Source: Photorhabdus bodei
GTDB taxonomy: Bacteria; Pseudomonadota; Gammaproteobacteria; Enterobacterales; Enterobacteriaceae
Direction: 5' to 3'
Length of the DNA: 64,000 nucleotides
Assembly (NCBI RefSeq): GCF_003287735.1
Contig: NZ_NSCM01000018.1
Location: 1-64,000 of the forward strand
Under the pieces are notes generated by a model. That model was not told the origin of the DNA. It searched no databases and saw only the letters and a list, made by a program, of their open reading frames with translations. Both the position numbers and the translations under genes were made by a program. Below, piece by piece: positions 26,567-37,153 of the stretch (position 1 is its first letter; every line of letters begins with the position of its first letter).

Positions 26567-29500
26567 TTATTCGAGAATAGTGTAACGAATGTGCAGAATA
26601 ATATCGGTCAGCATCTGTAATATGGTTTTTTGTTTACTGGTGGCATTGGGGAAACTTAGCGTTAATGTCCCCTTGTCATTAATATCGATCCCTTCAAACG
26701 GTAGGAATTTGCCATCGTTGAAATCGAGCTGAAACTGACCGTTGTCATTCAGGCCGTGGGAGAGCGCCAAGGCTTTACAACCTTTAGCTAAGCCGGTGGC
26801 GTCGCCACCATAAGACAGAACAGCTTGAACATCTTGATATGGTCCCAATAGTGCCGGTAAGGAGACACTAATTTGTTTAATGCGGCGTGTTTTGCCTAAC
26901 TGCATGTCATCTGGGTAATCATCTTTGAGTTTCAGGTCTTGCAGGGTTAGTGTCGCGGATAGCGTATTGCTGGTTAATTTCAATTGATTGCCGTCGTTAC
27001 CGGCGGCAGTCTCTTTACCTCCTTGTAGCAACGCTTCAATTTTATCTTTCAAAGCAAAGCTTTTTTCCCCTAAGGATTGGTACACCTGCGCCAGAGAAAC
27101 CGTGCGTTCCACTTCCAGTGCACGTTGCTCTTGTTTCAGATGGGCATCTTCCATTTGTGCCAGATTTAACATTAGAGTTTCACCAGCGAGCAGGCCAGCA
27201 TAGGTTCCTTGCCAGGCTCCCGGTTTAATAAAGCGTGCAGAGGAATCGTTAGTTTCCCAACGGTAAGCTTGTTCTGCCATCAGACAACGGGCGACGACTA
27301 AATCGTAAAATTGGAAATAAATGGCAGCTAACCGACCACGTAACCAGTTGTATAGCGCTTGATTGCTGAATTTTCGTTGCAGGAAGGCCAGTTGTGCTTG
27401 AGTTTGTTCCTGTTGGGTTTTCAGGCTGGTTTTCTGTAATACGGCTGCTTCGCGGCGTACCGTTAGCGATTTGAGTTGAGCATCGATTTGTTTCATCTCT
27501 GCTTCGGCATTATTACGCTGGATTTCCCACTCTTGACGGCGACGGCGCCATATTTCAGATTGAGAGACTTTCTCCGCTTCAATTAATAGACCGTCTGCGG
27601 CGATCCCGCCACCAATAGCAATGGCATTGGCAATTGCTCCAAAGCGCGTTCCCCCGACCGCAAAGCCGTAGATATTGGGTACCATCTCCAGTGCGGCGGC
27701 AGCCATGTGCAAACCTTTCAATCCGCTGGTAATACTTTGGGAAGCTATTCGCATATCCAGAGCTTGACGTTCACCGGCGTTGACATCTTCGTCGTATAAT
27801 TTGCTGTAGTTATCAAAGCGCGATTGTGCCCCGGCTTTGGATTTTTCCAGCACGGTTTTTTCAGTGTCTATTTCTTCAATGGTTTTGTCCTGAATGCTGA
27901 GCGTCGTTAATATCAGCTCTTTGGCTTGATTTTGCAGCAGAGCATTTAGGGCCTCAGCATCTTGGCGTTCAATAATATTTTGCAACGTGGAGCCGAACTG
28001 TGTGAGTTGAGCGACCATGCTGCGGGCATTTTCTAACATATGCGGGAAGCGCCACAGGGACATAAATGGTTGTGGAAGCGAGCCTCCTCCCTGAGACGTA
28101 GCAACGGCGGCGCTGAGTAACGCTTTCGGATCGGCCGGTGTGGCATACATCGGCAGATAGAGCGGTTGACCATCGATGGAGAGATTATGACGCAAGTTAT
28201 ACAGGCGCAGTTCCAGTTTGTTCCAGTAGCTCAACATAACGTCGTTGATTTGTGGCAGGAAAAGATCGGTCAGGGTATTCGCGGAGCGCAATAATAATGC
28301 TGGTGTTTGCGTGCCTTGTCGTAGGGTGGTTATTGCGTAGGAATATGCTTTTTGTGTGGTCGTGTCTGCGGCATTGTCCAGACGTGGATTGTTCCATGCA
28401 GAACTCAACGGCAGATAGGGTTTATCGCCCAACAGGTGCAGTGCCTGCATATACCACATTTTGGCCTCATTCAGCGTATCCCGCTCCAGTTGGCGATAGG
28501 CGTGATCGCCACGAGCCATCAGCAGATCGAGAGTGCGCATAAAGGTGGCCACTTTGTAGTGCATGGGATCGTGCTGTGCCACCGCATCGGGATCGACGGA
28601 ATCCAAAGGATCACTGTTCCAACTGGTATTTTCCAGTAACGGGCGCACATTCCAGTGGTAGTTTTTAATTTGACCTCGAACAATATAACCGGATGGGCTC
28701 CAGACATATTTTAGCCAACGGTTAGCTTCATCGAAGTTTTGTTCATGTAGCAAACGTTGAGCAACCAGCATCGGGGTATAGTAGAACAGTTCCCAGAAAT
28801 AGAGGCTGTTAGCGCCGCAGAAATCCATAGGATCCGTATAATGGGATAGAATAGAAACATCAAAGAAGCCTTTATATTTTATAATTCCTTTTGTTTCACC
28901 ATATTGAGTCGTTGCTGAGTCATAATTGGCATCATTAATTAGAATAAATTTCTTTTGAATTTCATTGAAATAGAAGAAAGCGGGTTCCCAGGTACCTTGA
29001 TAGAATACTTTGTTGTATTCAACCCCTAATTTAACGCCTTCATTGGTATAAAATTGTTGCTCATAAGGGACAAAAAGAATAACATTGGTTTCGGTGTCAG
29101 CCAATATTCCTTGGTAATATGGCCGCATTGCAGTATTACCGTCAATATTCCCTATGTAAATTTTAAACTGGCGCTTATTACCATGTGTGTTTTGATCGTA
29201 TTTAGGGAGAGTAAATTTAACATAAAAGCCTTTACCTAACTGTGGTTCTTGAATATTCTGAGTTTCCATACTTAGAATCGTATCAATACCCGTAGTGGCG
29301 CGTTCAACTAATTGGCGAGCAAATAGGGTATTAAGACGAACGCGATAGGCTCCCCATTGCATATATTGAGCGCCATTCTTGTCATGAAAAAGCGTTAGAG
29401 CATTATCGGTTTTAACCTTTTGGATAACAGGGATATTGAAAATTTCATAACCCAATTTGCGTCCATCATCTGCCAGTGCGGTAAAAGTGACATCAATACT

Positions 29501-32500
29501 GGCTGAATTGTTAGTAAAATTCAGATTAGAGCCATCTATTTCGAGAGCATTAAATTGGTAACACATTTCTTCAAAGCTAGGTGATGGTTGAACGGAGACA
29601 TCTTTATTCGCTGTAAGAGAGTATTCTTTGCCAGCGTTGATTGTGATTTGAACCTTTTCAGAAGAGATTGCTGTGTTGATATCTACTGGCCCTGAGACAT
29701 CAGTAGCAGTCCCTTTGTGATCAGTCATATAGATGTATTGCTTAAGATCATCCGGTTTATTCAGAGAATCTTCTACATAATCATCACCAATGGTTTCATC
29801 GTCCTTGTTAAGAGAGCGTCCAGCTCCAGGAATCCAAGCTCCTACTTTAGATGAATAATTTGTGTCTCGGTGGAATAGTAGTCTCCCTTGATTGAGATCA
29901 CTAGCGTTTCTACTATATTGATAGACCGGGTAAAACATGAATTTATTTGATGAGTTATTCGGATTGATTCCCAAACTGGTATAAATAATAAATTTATCTC
30001 CCAGTTTTCCATATTTCTTCATTAGCTCGCATTGAATACGTTCTCGTCCTTCTTTTCCCTCATGAATTATTCTTAATTTCGGTGAAATCTTGATTTTTAA
30101 ATCACTTGATGCAACTTCATAGTTGATAACTATATTACCGCCATATACTTGGCTCAGATTATATTCCCCCCAATCATGGCTGTTGCTATGATTGATCAAT
30201 GAAGGAATTTCATAATCCTCTGCATATCGGTTATTTATTCTTATGACGCTATTAGTATCAGAATTAGTATCGAAATGTGTATAACCGTTATCTCGATAAG
30301 AGTTGCATTGCTCATTGGTCATCTCTTTGGAAGACATATCGGAGAAAATATAAAATCCTTGCATTGGAGAAGTTTTATAATCGTCCAATTTCTCTTTTTT
30401 TCTATAAAACATTACCAGTAGTGTATCTTCCCCTTGATAACCTGCGCAATAGAGTCCGGGAGCTTGAGATTTTGCCAGTTCTAATGCTGATATTTTGCTA
30501 TTCACATCAAAGGCTATTGGTGTATTCCAGGTACCATCATAACGAATATGAGCCAATTTTAATTCATAGTAATAGTCAGTAATGACTTTATTATCTTTAT
30601 CTTGTTTAGCTATTTCCTTTTGTTCCAGCCAAATCAGATATAAGCGGGATTTATAGATAACTGGGCGAATGGTGCTTTGGTAGGGATTAATTGCGCAGTC
30701 AATTTTGTGCCATTCACTCCAGGCATTAGCAGCGAATTTACCATCGTTGAATTTACTGTGATCGACGCTGCGCCAGTAATATTGATTAACTTCTGTTTTG
30801 CTGTGTCCAATAAAGTAGGTCAGCCCTTGGTTATTATTAACATTGTCATGATAAGCACTAATGACTTCCAAATTAGCGACTTGTTCAAACGAGGTCAGGT
30901 AAGATTTAAATGCATCTTCTACCGTATTGGCATTTAATTGGCTCTGGCTGACAGATTGCAATAGCGTATCCATCATTTTTGTTTGTCCAATACGCATTGT
31001 CGGGTCGATATAATTTTCGGGATAGTAAGCTAATTGTGAAACGCCAGCCCAAGTGCTGTAGCGTTTATTATATTTATCCCAATCGATAAAAAATTGACGA
31101 GTAATAACATCAGAAATGGCATGGGTTTCTATATTTTCCAGTGCCCGGTTGACGTACAATTGAATACTGGCAATGGCTTCGGCAATGCGTGTGGTTTTTA
31201 TTGCAGCAGAAACTTGGTTATCAATGAGTAAATATTGGTACAAATCGTCACGGCTTTTAATTGCTGCTGCCCGGTTAGCAATCTTGCCAATATAATAGTT
31301 GCTTAATGCAGTACTGCGAGATTCGTCCAGAAATGCGTGTAGAGTATTCATTTGTTGAGTGTCTAACCCGGCAGTTAATACCATAACTGCGTTTTCCCAT
31401 TGGGAATAGGTCGGTGTTTTTTGAGACGGTTGTATATAATCCAATGCTATCAGGGATGAAATACCCTGCGGGGAGATATTAAAATCATTTGCTACATTGG
31501 TCCATTGCAGAATAATGTCGATGGATTGCCAATTGGAGAATGTATTTTCTTTAGTCACCTGCTTATAATTTTGTGCCTGAATACTGGCTTGTTCCAGTAA
31601 ATTAGCATCAAGGTTCATGGCATTAGCCAGTTGTTCTGCGGTTAAAGTTTTATTTTCAAAAGCGGTTAGAATAGGAGAGGCTTTTTCACCTAGTGTGTTA
31701 ACCCAATTAGCAAAGCGGGTTAGGATGATTAATGTTGGTGCATTATGGGCTGGTGTCGCTTTATCAGGTTCATCAGAAATGCCAAAAATGGTTGGTTGTT
31801 CTATGAACAGGCGGAAAGCGTTTTCATTAATACCGGAAGAACGATAAATCATTGTTAATTGTGCCAGACAGTGACAGTACTGAATAATTTGTTCCTGCAT
31901 TTCTGGTGGTTTTGATAATTCTGAAATGTCTTTATTTTGTAACCAGTTCCAGAATTTTTTTGCCGTTATTTTATTTTCGCTTGGTTTTATCTTATCAGCC
32001 CAGAGAAGAATAGAATGTGCGACATTTTCAGACGGTAATTGTAGCGTTGCGGCAATATAAGGTGCTATGGCAGCCAGAAGATCTGTTTTCTCTTTGTCAA
32101 AATTTTGCAAACCATTGTAGACCGTATTTAGTAAGTTTCGAATTTCAGGCGTTAGCGTTTTGTCATAGTTGGTGGTAGTCATTAAAAATAACTGATAGAC
32201 ACTCCACTTTTGTGTATGCAACCAATCGCTTAGGGTATCGAGTTTGTTAATCAGTTCCTGTAAGTTTTCATCATCAATTGTATAGAGATCTCTCTTATCT
32301 TCACCGATAGTCATCAGTAACAAATACAGTTCATCAATCGTTAATTGATGAATATCGGCCAGTAGTTTAGTCATATAAAGATTGGAAAGATTATTTATAT
32401 TATTAGCAATTTTTCCATCTTTATTTTCATGATTAGCAATATGGAGCAATCGATAAAGAGAAATATCATCGACATTAAAAGCACGTTTAAGTACTGTTTT

Positions 32501-33760
32501 GTGCCAATTATTGGTGCTATTCAGATTTAAGTCAATGTCGGTATTTCCAACAGCAAAATATTGCCCGTTGAGTGGTGGGGTATTAAATAGGCGATCAAAT
32601 TGGCTAGGTTGATTACGATAGGAATGCTGTGAAATAGGTGCGTTACATAGTATTAAGGCAGTTTCAGTATCAATGTTGTATTTCTTCATATAGTATTTAA
32701 CTAGAAAGATTTTTCCTAAGACCGTTGGGTTAATACTCTGTTCTGGAACAATTTCATCTATTTTTAAAAATGGCAGGTTTACGGCTCGTGATAATAAAAT
32801 AATTTTATTGATTTTTAGTAAATGTATTTTCTGAGTGTTGAGTTCATTATCTGGATATTTGTGAATAAATTGGCTGAGTTCTTCATCACTCAAATTATAA
32901 TAACTTTTCAGATATTCTGGCATTGCCAGCCAGGTAGAGTCAATATCGCCAAAATTCTTTTTATAAATTTCCTCTGCATTAGCCTCGGTAATCTCTTCCG
33001 TCAGGAGATTAAACAATTCCGGCGAGATAGAGTTATCAATCCCTAATAGTGAAGCTTGATGCATTAATTCAGCAACAGCGGGTGATTTCTGAAATTGCTC
33101 AAGTTGAGGATCTTGTAATTGGATAGCTTTACGCACATTTTCGTAAGCATCATGATAAGGTATCGTACCGGAAGGACGGAAAGTGGATAACATTTCCATC
33201 ACTTTAGTATCGCTGTCCAGATTAGACTTATTAGCTTTAATTCCTTTCAACAAAATTTCATTAGACAGAGAAAGCGTGGAAAGCTCGGTGTCCATATTTT
33301 TCTGATTGAGCTCCATTGATTGGAGATCTGGTCGGCGTTCATCCAGATGATAAACAGAGTCGCTGGCATGTAAATTACGTGCTTCACGATAGAGTTCAGT
33401 TAAATAAGCGGCGGGGGAGAACATAGAGGAAACTGAACCCGGGGCCACATATTGGCTGGCTCGGCTACCGAATTCATTATTGTAGCCTCGCAATTCAGCA
33501 TGAGGGAGGGTAATACCGAGGTGTACTGCGTTTTGCAACTGCGGGTTAGCGCGTTTGAGAATACGTGCTTCATATAATTGATTCTCTTTTTGTTCCTGTT
33601 GTGCATCACGATATAAGCGATTGGTCTCTGACCAGGAGAGATGATCAGAGACTTGCTGGCGGAATTCATTAAAAGAATAGTGGCAAATATCGGTCAGACA
33701 ATTAATACCACATTGGCTTTGTAATACATCAGGTATCTCTTTATTCACGTATGCGTTCAT
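26567..33760 (-). CDS. tcdA: Insecticidal toxin complex protein TcA, variant without receptor-binding domain A
   Basis: This 2397-residue TcA homolog starts at ATG 33760 (MNAYVNKEIPDVLQSQCG) after AAAAGGAATAAAC. The shell, neuraminidase-like and TcB-binding parts follow the TcdA pattern. Three regions are special. Receptor-binding domain A is missing, with the shell running straight from SDEELSQFIHKYPD to LLKINKIILLSRA. The insert at 28830-29245 is unlike those of the other three tcdA genes (YYQGILADTETN, FYQGTWEPAFFYF). The pore tip (27568-27783) is also divergent (ASQSITSGLKGLHMAAAALE, IAIGGGIAADGLL), as is the segment before the TcB-binding end. It lacks a downstream tcdB and is followed by tccC5, so it presumably uses a TcdB from another operon. 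It may correspond to one of tcdA2-tcdA4; I did not decide which. Confidence 0.9.
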   Translation of the reverse strand: MNAYVNKEIPDVLQSQCGINCLTDICHYSFNEFRQQVSDHLSWSETNRLYRDAQQEQKENQLYEARILKRANPQLQNAVHLGITLPHAELRGYNNEFGSRASQYVAPGSVSSMFSPAAYLTELYREARNLHASDSVYHLDERRPDLQSMELNQKNMDTELSTLSLSNEILLKGIKANKSNLDSDTKVMEMLSTFRPSGTIPYHDAYENVRKAIQLQDPQLEQFQKSPAVAELMHQASLLGIDNSISPELFNLLTEEITEANAEEIYKKNFGDIDSTWLAMPEYLKSYYNLSDEELSQFIHKYPDNELNTQKIHLLKINKIILLSRAVNLPFLKIDEIVPEQSINPTVLGKIFLVKYYMKKYNIDTETALILCNAPISQHSYRNQPSQFDRLFNTPPLNGQYFAVGNTDIDLNLNSTNNWHKTVLKRAFNVDDISLYRLLHIANHENKDGKIANNINNLSNLYMTKLLADIHQLTIDELYLLLMTIGEDKRDLYTIDDENLQELINKLDTLSDWLHTQKWSVYQLFLMTTTNYDKTLTPEIRNLLNTVYNGLQNFDKEKTDLLAAIAPYIAATLQLPSENVAHSILLWADKIKPSENKITAKKFWNWLQNKDISELSKPPEMQEQIIQYCHCLAQLTMIYRSSGINENAFRLFIEQPTIFGISDEPDKATPAHNAPTLIILTRFANWVNTLGEKASPILTAFENKTLTAEQLANAMNLDANLLEQASIQAQNYKQVTKENTFSNWQSIDIILQWTNVANDFNISPQGISSLIALDYIQPSQKTPTYSQWENAVMVLTAGLDTQQMNTLHAFLDESRSTALSNYYIGKIANRAAAIKSRDDLYQYLLIDNQVSAAIKTTRIAEAIASIQLYVNRALENIETHAISDVITRQFFIDWDKYNKRYSTWAGVSQLAYYPENYIDPTMRIGQTKMMDTLLQSVSQSQLNANTVEDAFKSYLTSFEQVANLEVISAYHDNVNNNQGLTYFIGHSKTEVNQYYWRSVDHSKFNDGKFAANAWSEWHKIDCAINPYQSTIRPVIYKSRLYLIWLEQKEIAKQDKDNKVITDYYYELKLAHIRYDGTWNTPIAFDVNSKISALELAKSQAPGLYCAGYQGEDTLLVMFYRKKEKLDDYKTSPMQGFYIFSDMSSKEMTNEQCNSYRDNGYTHFDTNSDTNSVIRINNRYAEDYEIPSLINHSNSHDWGEYNLSQVYGGNIVINYEVASSDLKIKISPKLRIIHEGKEGRERIQCELMKKYGKLGDKFIIYTSLGINPNNSSNKFMFYPVYQYSRNASDLNQGRLLFHRDTNYSSKVGAWIPGAGRSLNKDDETIGDDYVEDSLNKPDDLKQYIYMTDHKGTATDVSGPVDINTAISSEKVQITINAGKEYSLTANKDVSVQPSPSFEEMCYQFNALEIDGSNLNFTNNSASIDVTFTALADDGRKLGYEIFNIPVIQKVKTDNALTLFHDKNGAQYMQWGAYRVRLNTLFARQLVERATTGIDTILSMETQNIQEPQLGKGFYVKFTLPKYDQNTHGNKRQFKIYIGNIDGNTAMRPYYQGILADTETNVILFVPYEQQFYTNEGVKLGVEYNKVFYQGTWEPAFFYFNEIQKKFILINDANYDSATTQYGETKGIIKYKGFFDVSILSHYTDPMDFCGANSLYFWELFYYTPMLVAQRLLHEQNFDEANRWLKYVWSPSGYIVRGQIKNYHWNVRPLLENTSWNSDPLDSVDPDAVAQHDPMHYKVATFMRTLDLLMARGDHAYRQLERDTLNEAKMWYMQALHLLGDKPYLPLSSAWNNPRLDNAADTTTQKAYSYAITTLRQGTQTPALLLRSANTLTDLFLPQINDVMLSYWNKLELRLYNLRHNLSIDGQPLYLPMYATPADPKALLSAAVATSQGGGSLPQPFMSLWRFPHMLENARSMVAQLTQFGSTLQNIIERQDAEALNALLQNQAKELILTTLSIQDKTIEEIDTEKTVLEKSKAGAQSRFDNYSKLYDEDVNAGERQALDMRIASQSITSGLKGLHMAAAALEMVPNIYGFAVGGTRFGAIANAIAIGGGIAADGLLIEAEKVSQSEIWRRRRQEWEIQRNNAEAEMKQIDAQLKSLTVRREAAVLQKTSLKTQQEQTQAQLAFLQRKFSNQALYNWLRGRLAAIYFQFYDLVVARCLMAEQAYRWETNDSSARFIKPGAWQGTYAGLLAGETLMLNLAQMEDAHLKQEQRALEVERTVSLAQVYQSLGEKSFALKDKIEALLQGGKETAAGNDGNQLKLTSNTLSATLTLQDLKLKDDYPDDMQLGKTRRIKQISVSLPALLGPYQDVQAVLSYGGDATGLAKGCKALALSHGLNDNGQFQLDFNDGKFLPFEGIDINDKGTLTLSFPNATSKQKTILQMLTDIILHIRYTILE

Positions 33761-34430
33761 GTTTATTCCTTTTAAATCATAAGGTAAATGAAACATCCGT
33801 GTGATCTCTGTACCATTGATACAATAAAAGAATGATTCCGTTCTATGGGAAGATGAGGATAATCACTATGTCACTGTTTTCTTCAAATAGCTGTTGCAAA
33901 AAAAGCAGCCGCAAAATTTGCAATTGGTTTTTGATTAAATCTGGATGTGGAAAATCAGTAAAGGTCAGTTTTTTTTATATATCGTGGACTGCTTCTTTTG
34001 GGAATGGGGTATTTTGTCATTGCATCCGTCATTATATTTACAATAACTTAATCTTTTGTTGAATTTGTAACACTTCCTTACAAAATCTACTTTTTGTAAA
34101 TTAAGAAAATGAAAATTTTTCTTGCTATTTGATGATGATTTAATAATCATAACTTAAGTTCCATCATATTAGACAGTATGAAGGACCTTTCAACTCCTGT
34201 TCCCTTATTCAAAGGGATTAATCGATGGGAATATATTTCGTCTTCCTGTCGTTCAACTTGCTATTACTCACGGCATAAGCGGTGTTTCTTATCTGTGGTA
34301 ATAGGATTTTTACTATCTTGTTTCTTTAGTGATGCAATCAATCACGGCTATTCCTGACAGGATATTTATGCTGATGAAGGTGATTGATATCCGGGCGGGG
34401 AAATAACGTTAAAAGAAGGAAGTAAAACTA
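33761..34430. promoter_or_regulatory. Divergent intergenic region between tcdA and the type VI cassette
   Basis: About 670 bases without a convincing gene. The half next to tcdA (33761-33950) is homologous to the leader of tcdA1 (shared AAATAGCTGTTGCAAAAAAAG and GATTCCGTTC blocks), so it is part of a duplicated tcdA leader. The half next to the lipase gene contains only a 50-codon frame from 34178 with no family resemblance. The ribosome binding site of the lipase gene (AAGAAGGAAG, 34413-34422) lies before 34431. Confidence 0.5.
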
Positions 34431-36353
34431 ATGGCTATATCAGATCCACGCTTATGCTTTGATTGTAAACGGTTTCTGAAAAACTGGGTGGAATTTCAGT
34501 TGGTGGATGAACAGGGAAAGCCGCTGGTTAACATGCCTTATCGCCTGATCAGTCACGGAACCCCAGGTTATGTGCGCCAAGGGAAAACCGATGGTTTTGG
34601 TGTGCTCAGAGAAGAGGAGTTGTTGCCTCATCCGGTGACGCTATATATTGATGCTCAGCCGCTAGCCGATGAGATGGAACAGCGTCCGTTGCGGGAAATA
34701 CGCGGTGAAGAGGCTTCGGTAGTAAAACCAAAAGCAGAAGCCGAAGGCCATCAATATCGCTATGTGACTATCGGGCAGATTAGTGATGGGTTGCCGGTGA
34801 TTAAAGATTGGAAAGATTCTAAAGATATTCCACCGCCTTATCATTTCCCGGACCCGGAACCAAAAGGCTATCAGGTTCATCCGTTAAATCGCCGGTATGT
34901 ACTGGAAGTATGTCCTTTCCGGGCTTGGGTTTTATTGTTGCATCATCAGAAAGAGTATTCCATTGTGAATGCTTATAACCAGTGTTTGATGAGCGTGCTG
35001 GCTTATGCCGGTAAGGATGTTGATGTTGAAGGTTCTGTACTTCACTTTTTTAACCGGCAAATGGTCGATGTCTCGAAGCTGCCTTATCGGGTGGAAAAAA
35101 TGTCAGCAACGCCTGTAGTTTATGATGTGCCGTTCAGTGAACGTTATACCCGGATAATGTTTATTGATTCAAAAACGGCAGACAATAAACAGGGTGATAC
35201 CCGACTGTTTTATATCGCCAGCAACAGTGATGTTCTTGTTAGCTGGCGGGGCACAGCCAGTCTGACGAATGACCTGACTGATATTACCTTCCAGCCGTTA
35301 AGTTTGAGTTGCGATGATGAAAAAGCCCTGTGCAGCGGGTTTATTCACCGTGGCAAAGTTCATAAAGGATTTTGGGATGCATTCAGTTTGGTTGGGAAGT
35401 TAAAAGTCCCTGGTGAGAAAACTAAAGAAGTATTCAGCGATATTCTGGATTTGGCTACAAGAAAAAGGTTATTTATCTGTGGTCACAGTCTGGGAGGTGC
35501 ATTGGCATTACTGCACAGTGCACAATTGAAAGAATACCATCCCTGTCTCTACAGTTACGGGATGCCAAGAACATTAACCCGCAGTGCAGTACAGGAATTA
35601 TCTTCTATTATCCATTTTCGTCATGTTAATGAAAATGACCCCATTCCTTTGGTGCCCTTTGAACAGGATATGGATAATGTTTTCTTCAATTACTGGACGT
35701 TGGCGGGGTATGACTGGGAAATCATGAAATTATTGTCACCCTCACCGATTATTCAGGCAATTAAGCAGGCGACAGCCAGTAAAGAAATTTATCTTCATCA
35801 TGGCAAAGTGATTCATTTTTTAAAAGCCAGTGCCTGCCCGGAATGGCTGATTGCCGCCAGTAATGTGTCACTGATAACCAGATTGAGTGCAGAGGAAATA
35901 TTAAGTAATACGACAAAACTGTATTTAATTCCTGAGCTGGATAAAGAAACAGAACACTTTTTCTCTCAGGCCGGTGAACAACAAAATGCCCTGTTTAATC
36001 AGCTAAGCCCGCAAGAGCAGGATAAACTGTTTGATGAAAATAAAAATCCTGAATTAAAAGATAGAGTAAGTATTCTTAATCACAGTTCATATAAATATGC
36101 CGGTTATATTGATGCACGTCTTAAAGAGTTATGTGAACCGGATAAAATGACGGCTTATCAGGACAGTCAGCGTCAATTTAAGGAGAAAATGGATGTTTAT
36201 AAGAGACTGATACCCGATGCTGTTTACTACCGTAATCTCTGTTTTCTGGAAATGGATAAACAGTTAATAAAATCATTGGCCGTCAGTCAGCAAGAAGAAA
36301 AAGGGAAACTGGCTTTACAGTACTACTGCGATGATAAGGAACTTTCAGTATGA
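34431..36353 (+). CDS. Type VI secretion lipase effector, class 3 lipase (Tle-like)
   Basis: This 640-residue protein has an alpha/beta-hydrolase core. The nucleophile elbow GHSLGG lies at about residues 351-356 (Ser near 353). The acid is probably Asp near 403 in NENDPIPLVPF, and the His near 456 in YLHHGKVIHF is the third member. The N-terminal 130 residues (LVDEQGKPLVNMPYRLI...) resemble the carrier-domain starts of VgrG-delivered cargo effectors. The C-terminal helical part is family-specific. No signal peptide is present, as expected for type VI export. Its stop overlaps the start of the membrane-anchored protein gene, the usual effector-immunity coupling. vgrG and a DUF4123 chaperone follow. 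The likely role is phospholipid degradation in rival or host cells. Confidence 0.8.
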   Translation: MAISDPRLCFDCKRFLKNWVEFQLVDEQGKPLVNMPYRLISHGTPGYVRQGKTDGFGVLREEELLPHPVTLYIDAQPLADEMEQRPLREIRGEEASVVKPKAEAEGHQYRYVTIGQISDGLPVIKDWKDSKDIPPPYHFPDPEPKGYQVHPLNRRYVLEVCPFRAWVLLLHHQKEYSIVNAYNQCLMSVLAYAGKDVDVEGSVLHFFNRQMVDVSKLPYRVEKMSATPVVYDVPFSERYTRIMFIDSKTADNKQGDTRLFYIASNSDVLVSWRGTASLTNDLTDITFQPLSLSCDDEKALCSGFIHRGKVHKGFWDAFSLVGKLKVPGEKTKEVFSDILDLATRKRLFICGHSLGGALALLHSAQLKEYHPCLYSYGMPRTLTRSAVQELSSIIHFRHVNENDPIPLVPFEQDMDNVFFNYWTLAGYDWEIMKLLSPSPIIQAIKQATASKEIYLHHGKVIHFLKASACPEWLIAASNVSLITRLSAEEILSNTTKLYLIPELDKETEHFFSQAGEQQNALFNQLSPQEQDKLFDENKNPELKDRVSILNHSSYKYAGYIDARLKELCEPDKMTAYQDSQRQFKEKMDVYKRLIPDAVYYRNLCFLEMDKQLIKSLAVSQQEEKGKLALQYYCDDKELSV

Positions 36354-37093
36354 GGATATTCAAAATCACACTGTCATTATTACTATTATCTTTTATTTAC
36401 TGGTCGATGGGCGATACCTTTTTTAACTGGCTATTTCCCTTTTCATCTAAGGGGCCGTGGATAACAGTGGAAGGCGTCATGCCGAAATACACCGAGCCGT
36501 ATGTAGCGGCAAGGTATATCTCAAAATCTTGTCTTGAATATGAGTTTGATGCGGGTATGTCACCTCATAAAGTACCGACTCATAATGTTCTTTACCGAGA
36601 GGTAACTACTGATCCCCAAACCGGTTATTTTCAGACGAAATTGCCTTTTAGTGGCGGAGGTTGGTGTAAATGGAAAATTGAGCAGGCTTATGTATCGGCG
36701 AATTATACCGATGTCAGTCACCTGGTGAAAGATGCTGTACCCTATTCGGGGACAGGTTTAACCGCTTTTATCAACGATGCCGAACGAGAAATTTACTCTG
36801 AAGCCTCTGAGACGCGCGCAGTGAATACTATAGACTACAGACCGGTTATTTACCCTGTTTTGAAAATGGTTGAGGGACGTCCAAACAGAGTTTCCTTACT
36901 GGGTGTAGTGGATTCGTTTCCTTTTCGGCTAAAATTAATTCCAGGAGCGGAATGGAAAATCACTTTTAAACCTAAACTGGATGAAACTAAAATGCCGAAA
37001 GTTATAGTAACTAGGAAAGGTGAATGGGTTGAATATCCCGGAGGACATATTGAAATCAATACCCAAATGGCAGATACCCGTTACATAAAGTAA
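36350..37093 (+). CDS. Putative periplasmic immunity protein for the lipase (Tli-like)
   Basis: This 247-residue protein has an N-terminal hydrophobic helix (FKITLSLLLLSFIYWSMG, about residues 4-21). It serves as an uncleaved anchor or signal sequence and is followed by a soluble, mostly beta domain with two cysteines (SCLEYEF and GGWCKWKIEQ) that could form a disulfide in the periplasm. The start lies inside the stop of the lipase gene (ATGA). Position, coupling and export signal are those of immunity proteins that neutralise type VI phospholipases. No direct sequence proof of the interaction is possible here. Confidence 0.65.
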   Translation: MRIFKITLSLLLLSFIYWSMGDTFFNWLFPFSSKGPWITVEGVMPKYTEPYVAARYISKSCLEYEFDAGMSPHKVPTHNVLYREVTTDPQTGYFQTKLPFSGGGWCKWKIEQAYVSANYTDVSHLVKDAVPYSGTGLTAFINDAEREIYSEASETRAVNTIDYRPVIYPVLKMVEGRPNRVSLLGVVDSFPFRLKLIPGAEWKITFKPKLDETKMPKVIVTRKGEWVEYPGGHIEINTQMADTRYIK

Positions 37094-37153
37094 CTCCACC
37101 AAGGCTATATTACTAATTTATTTAAACACCAACATCAGAAATAAGGAGTCCAT

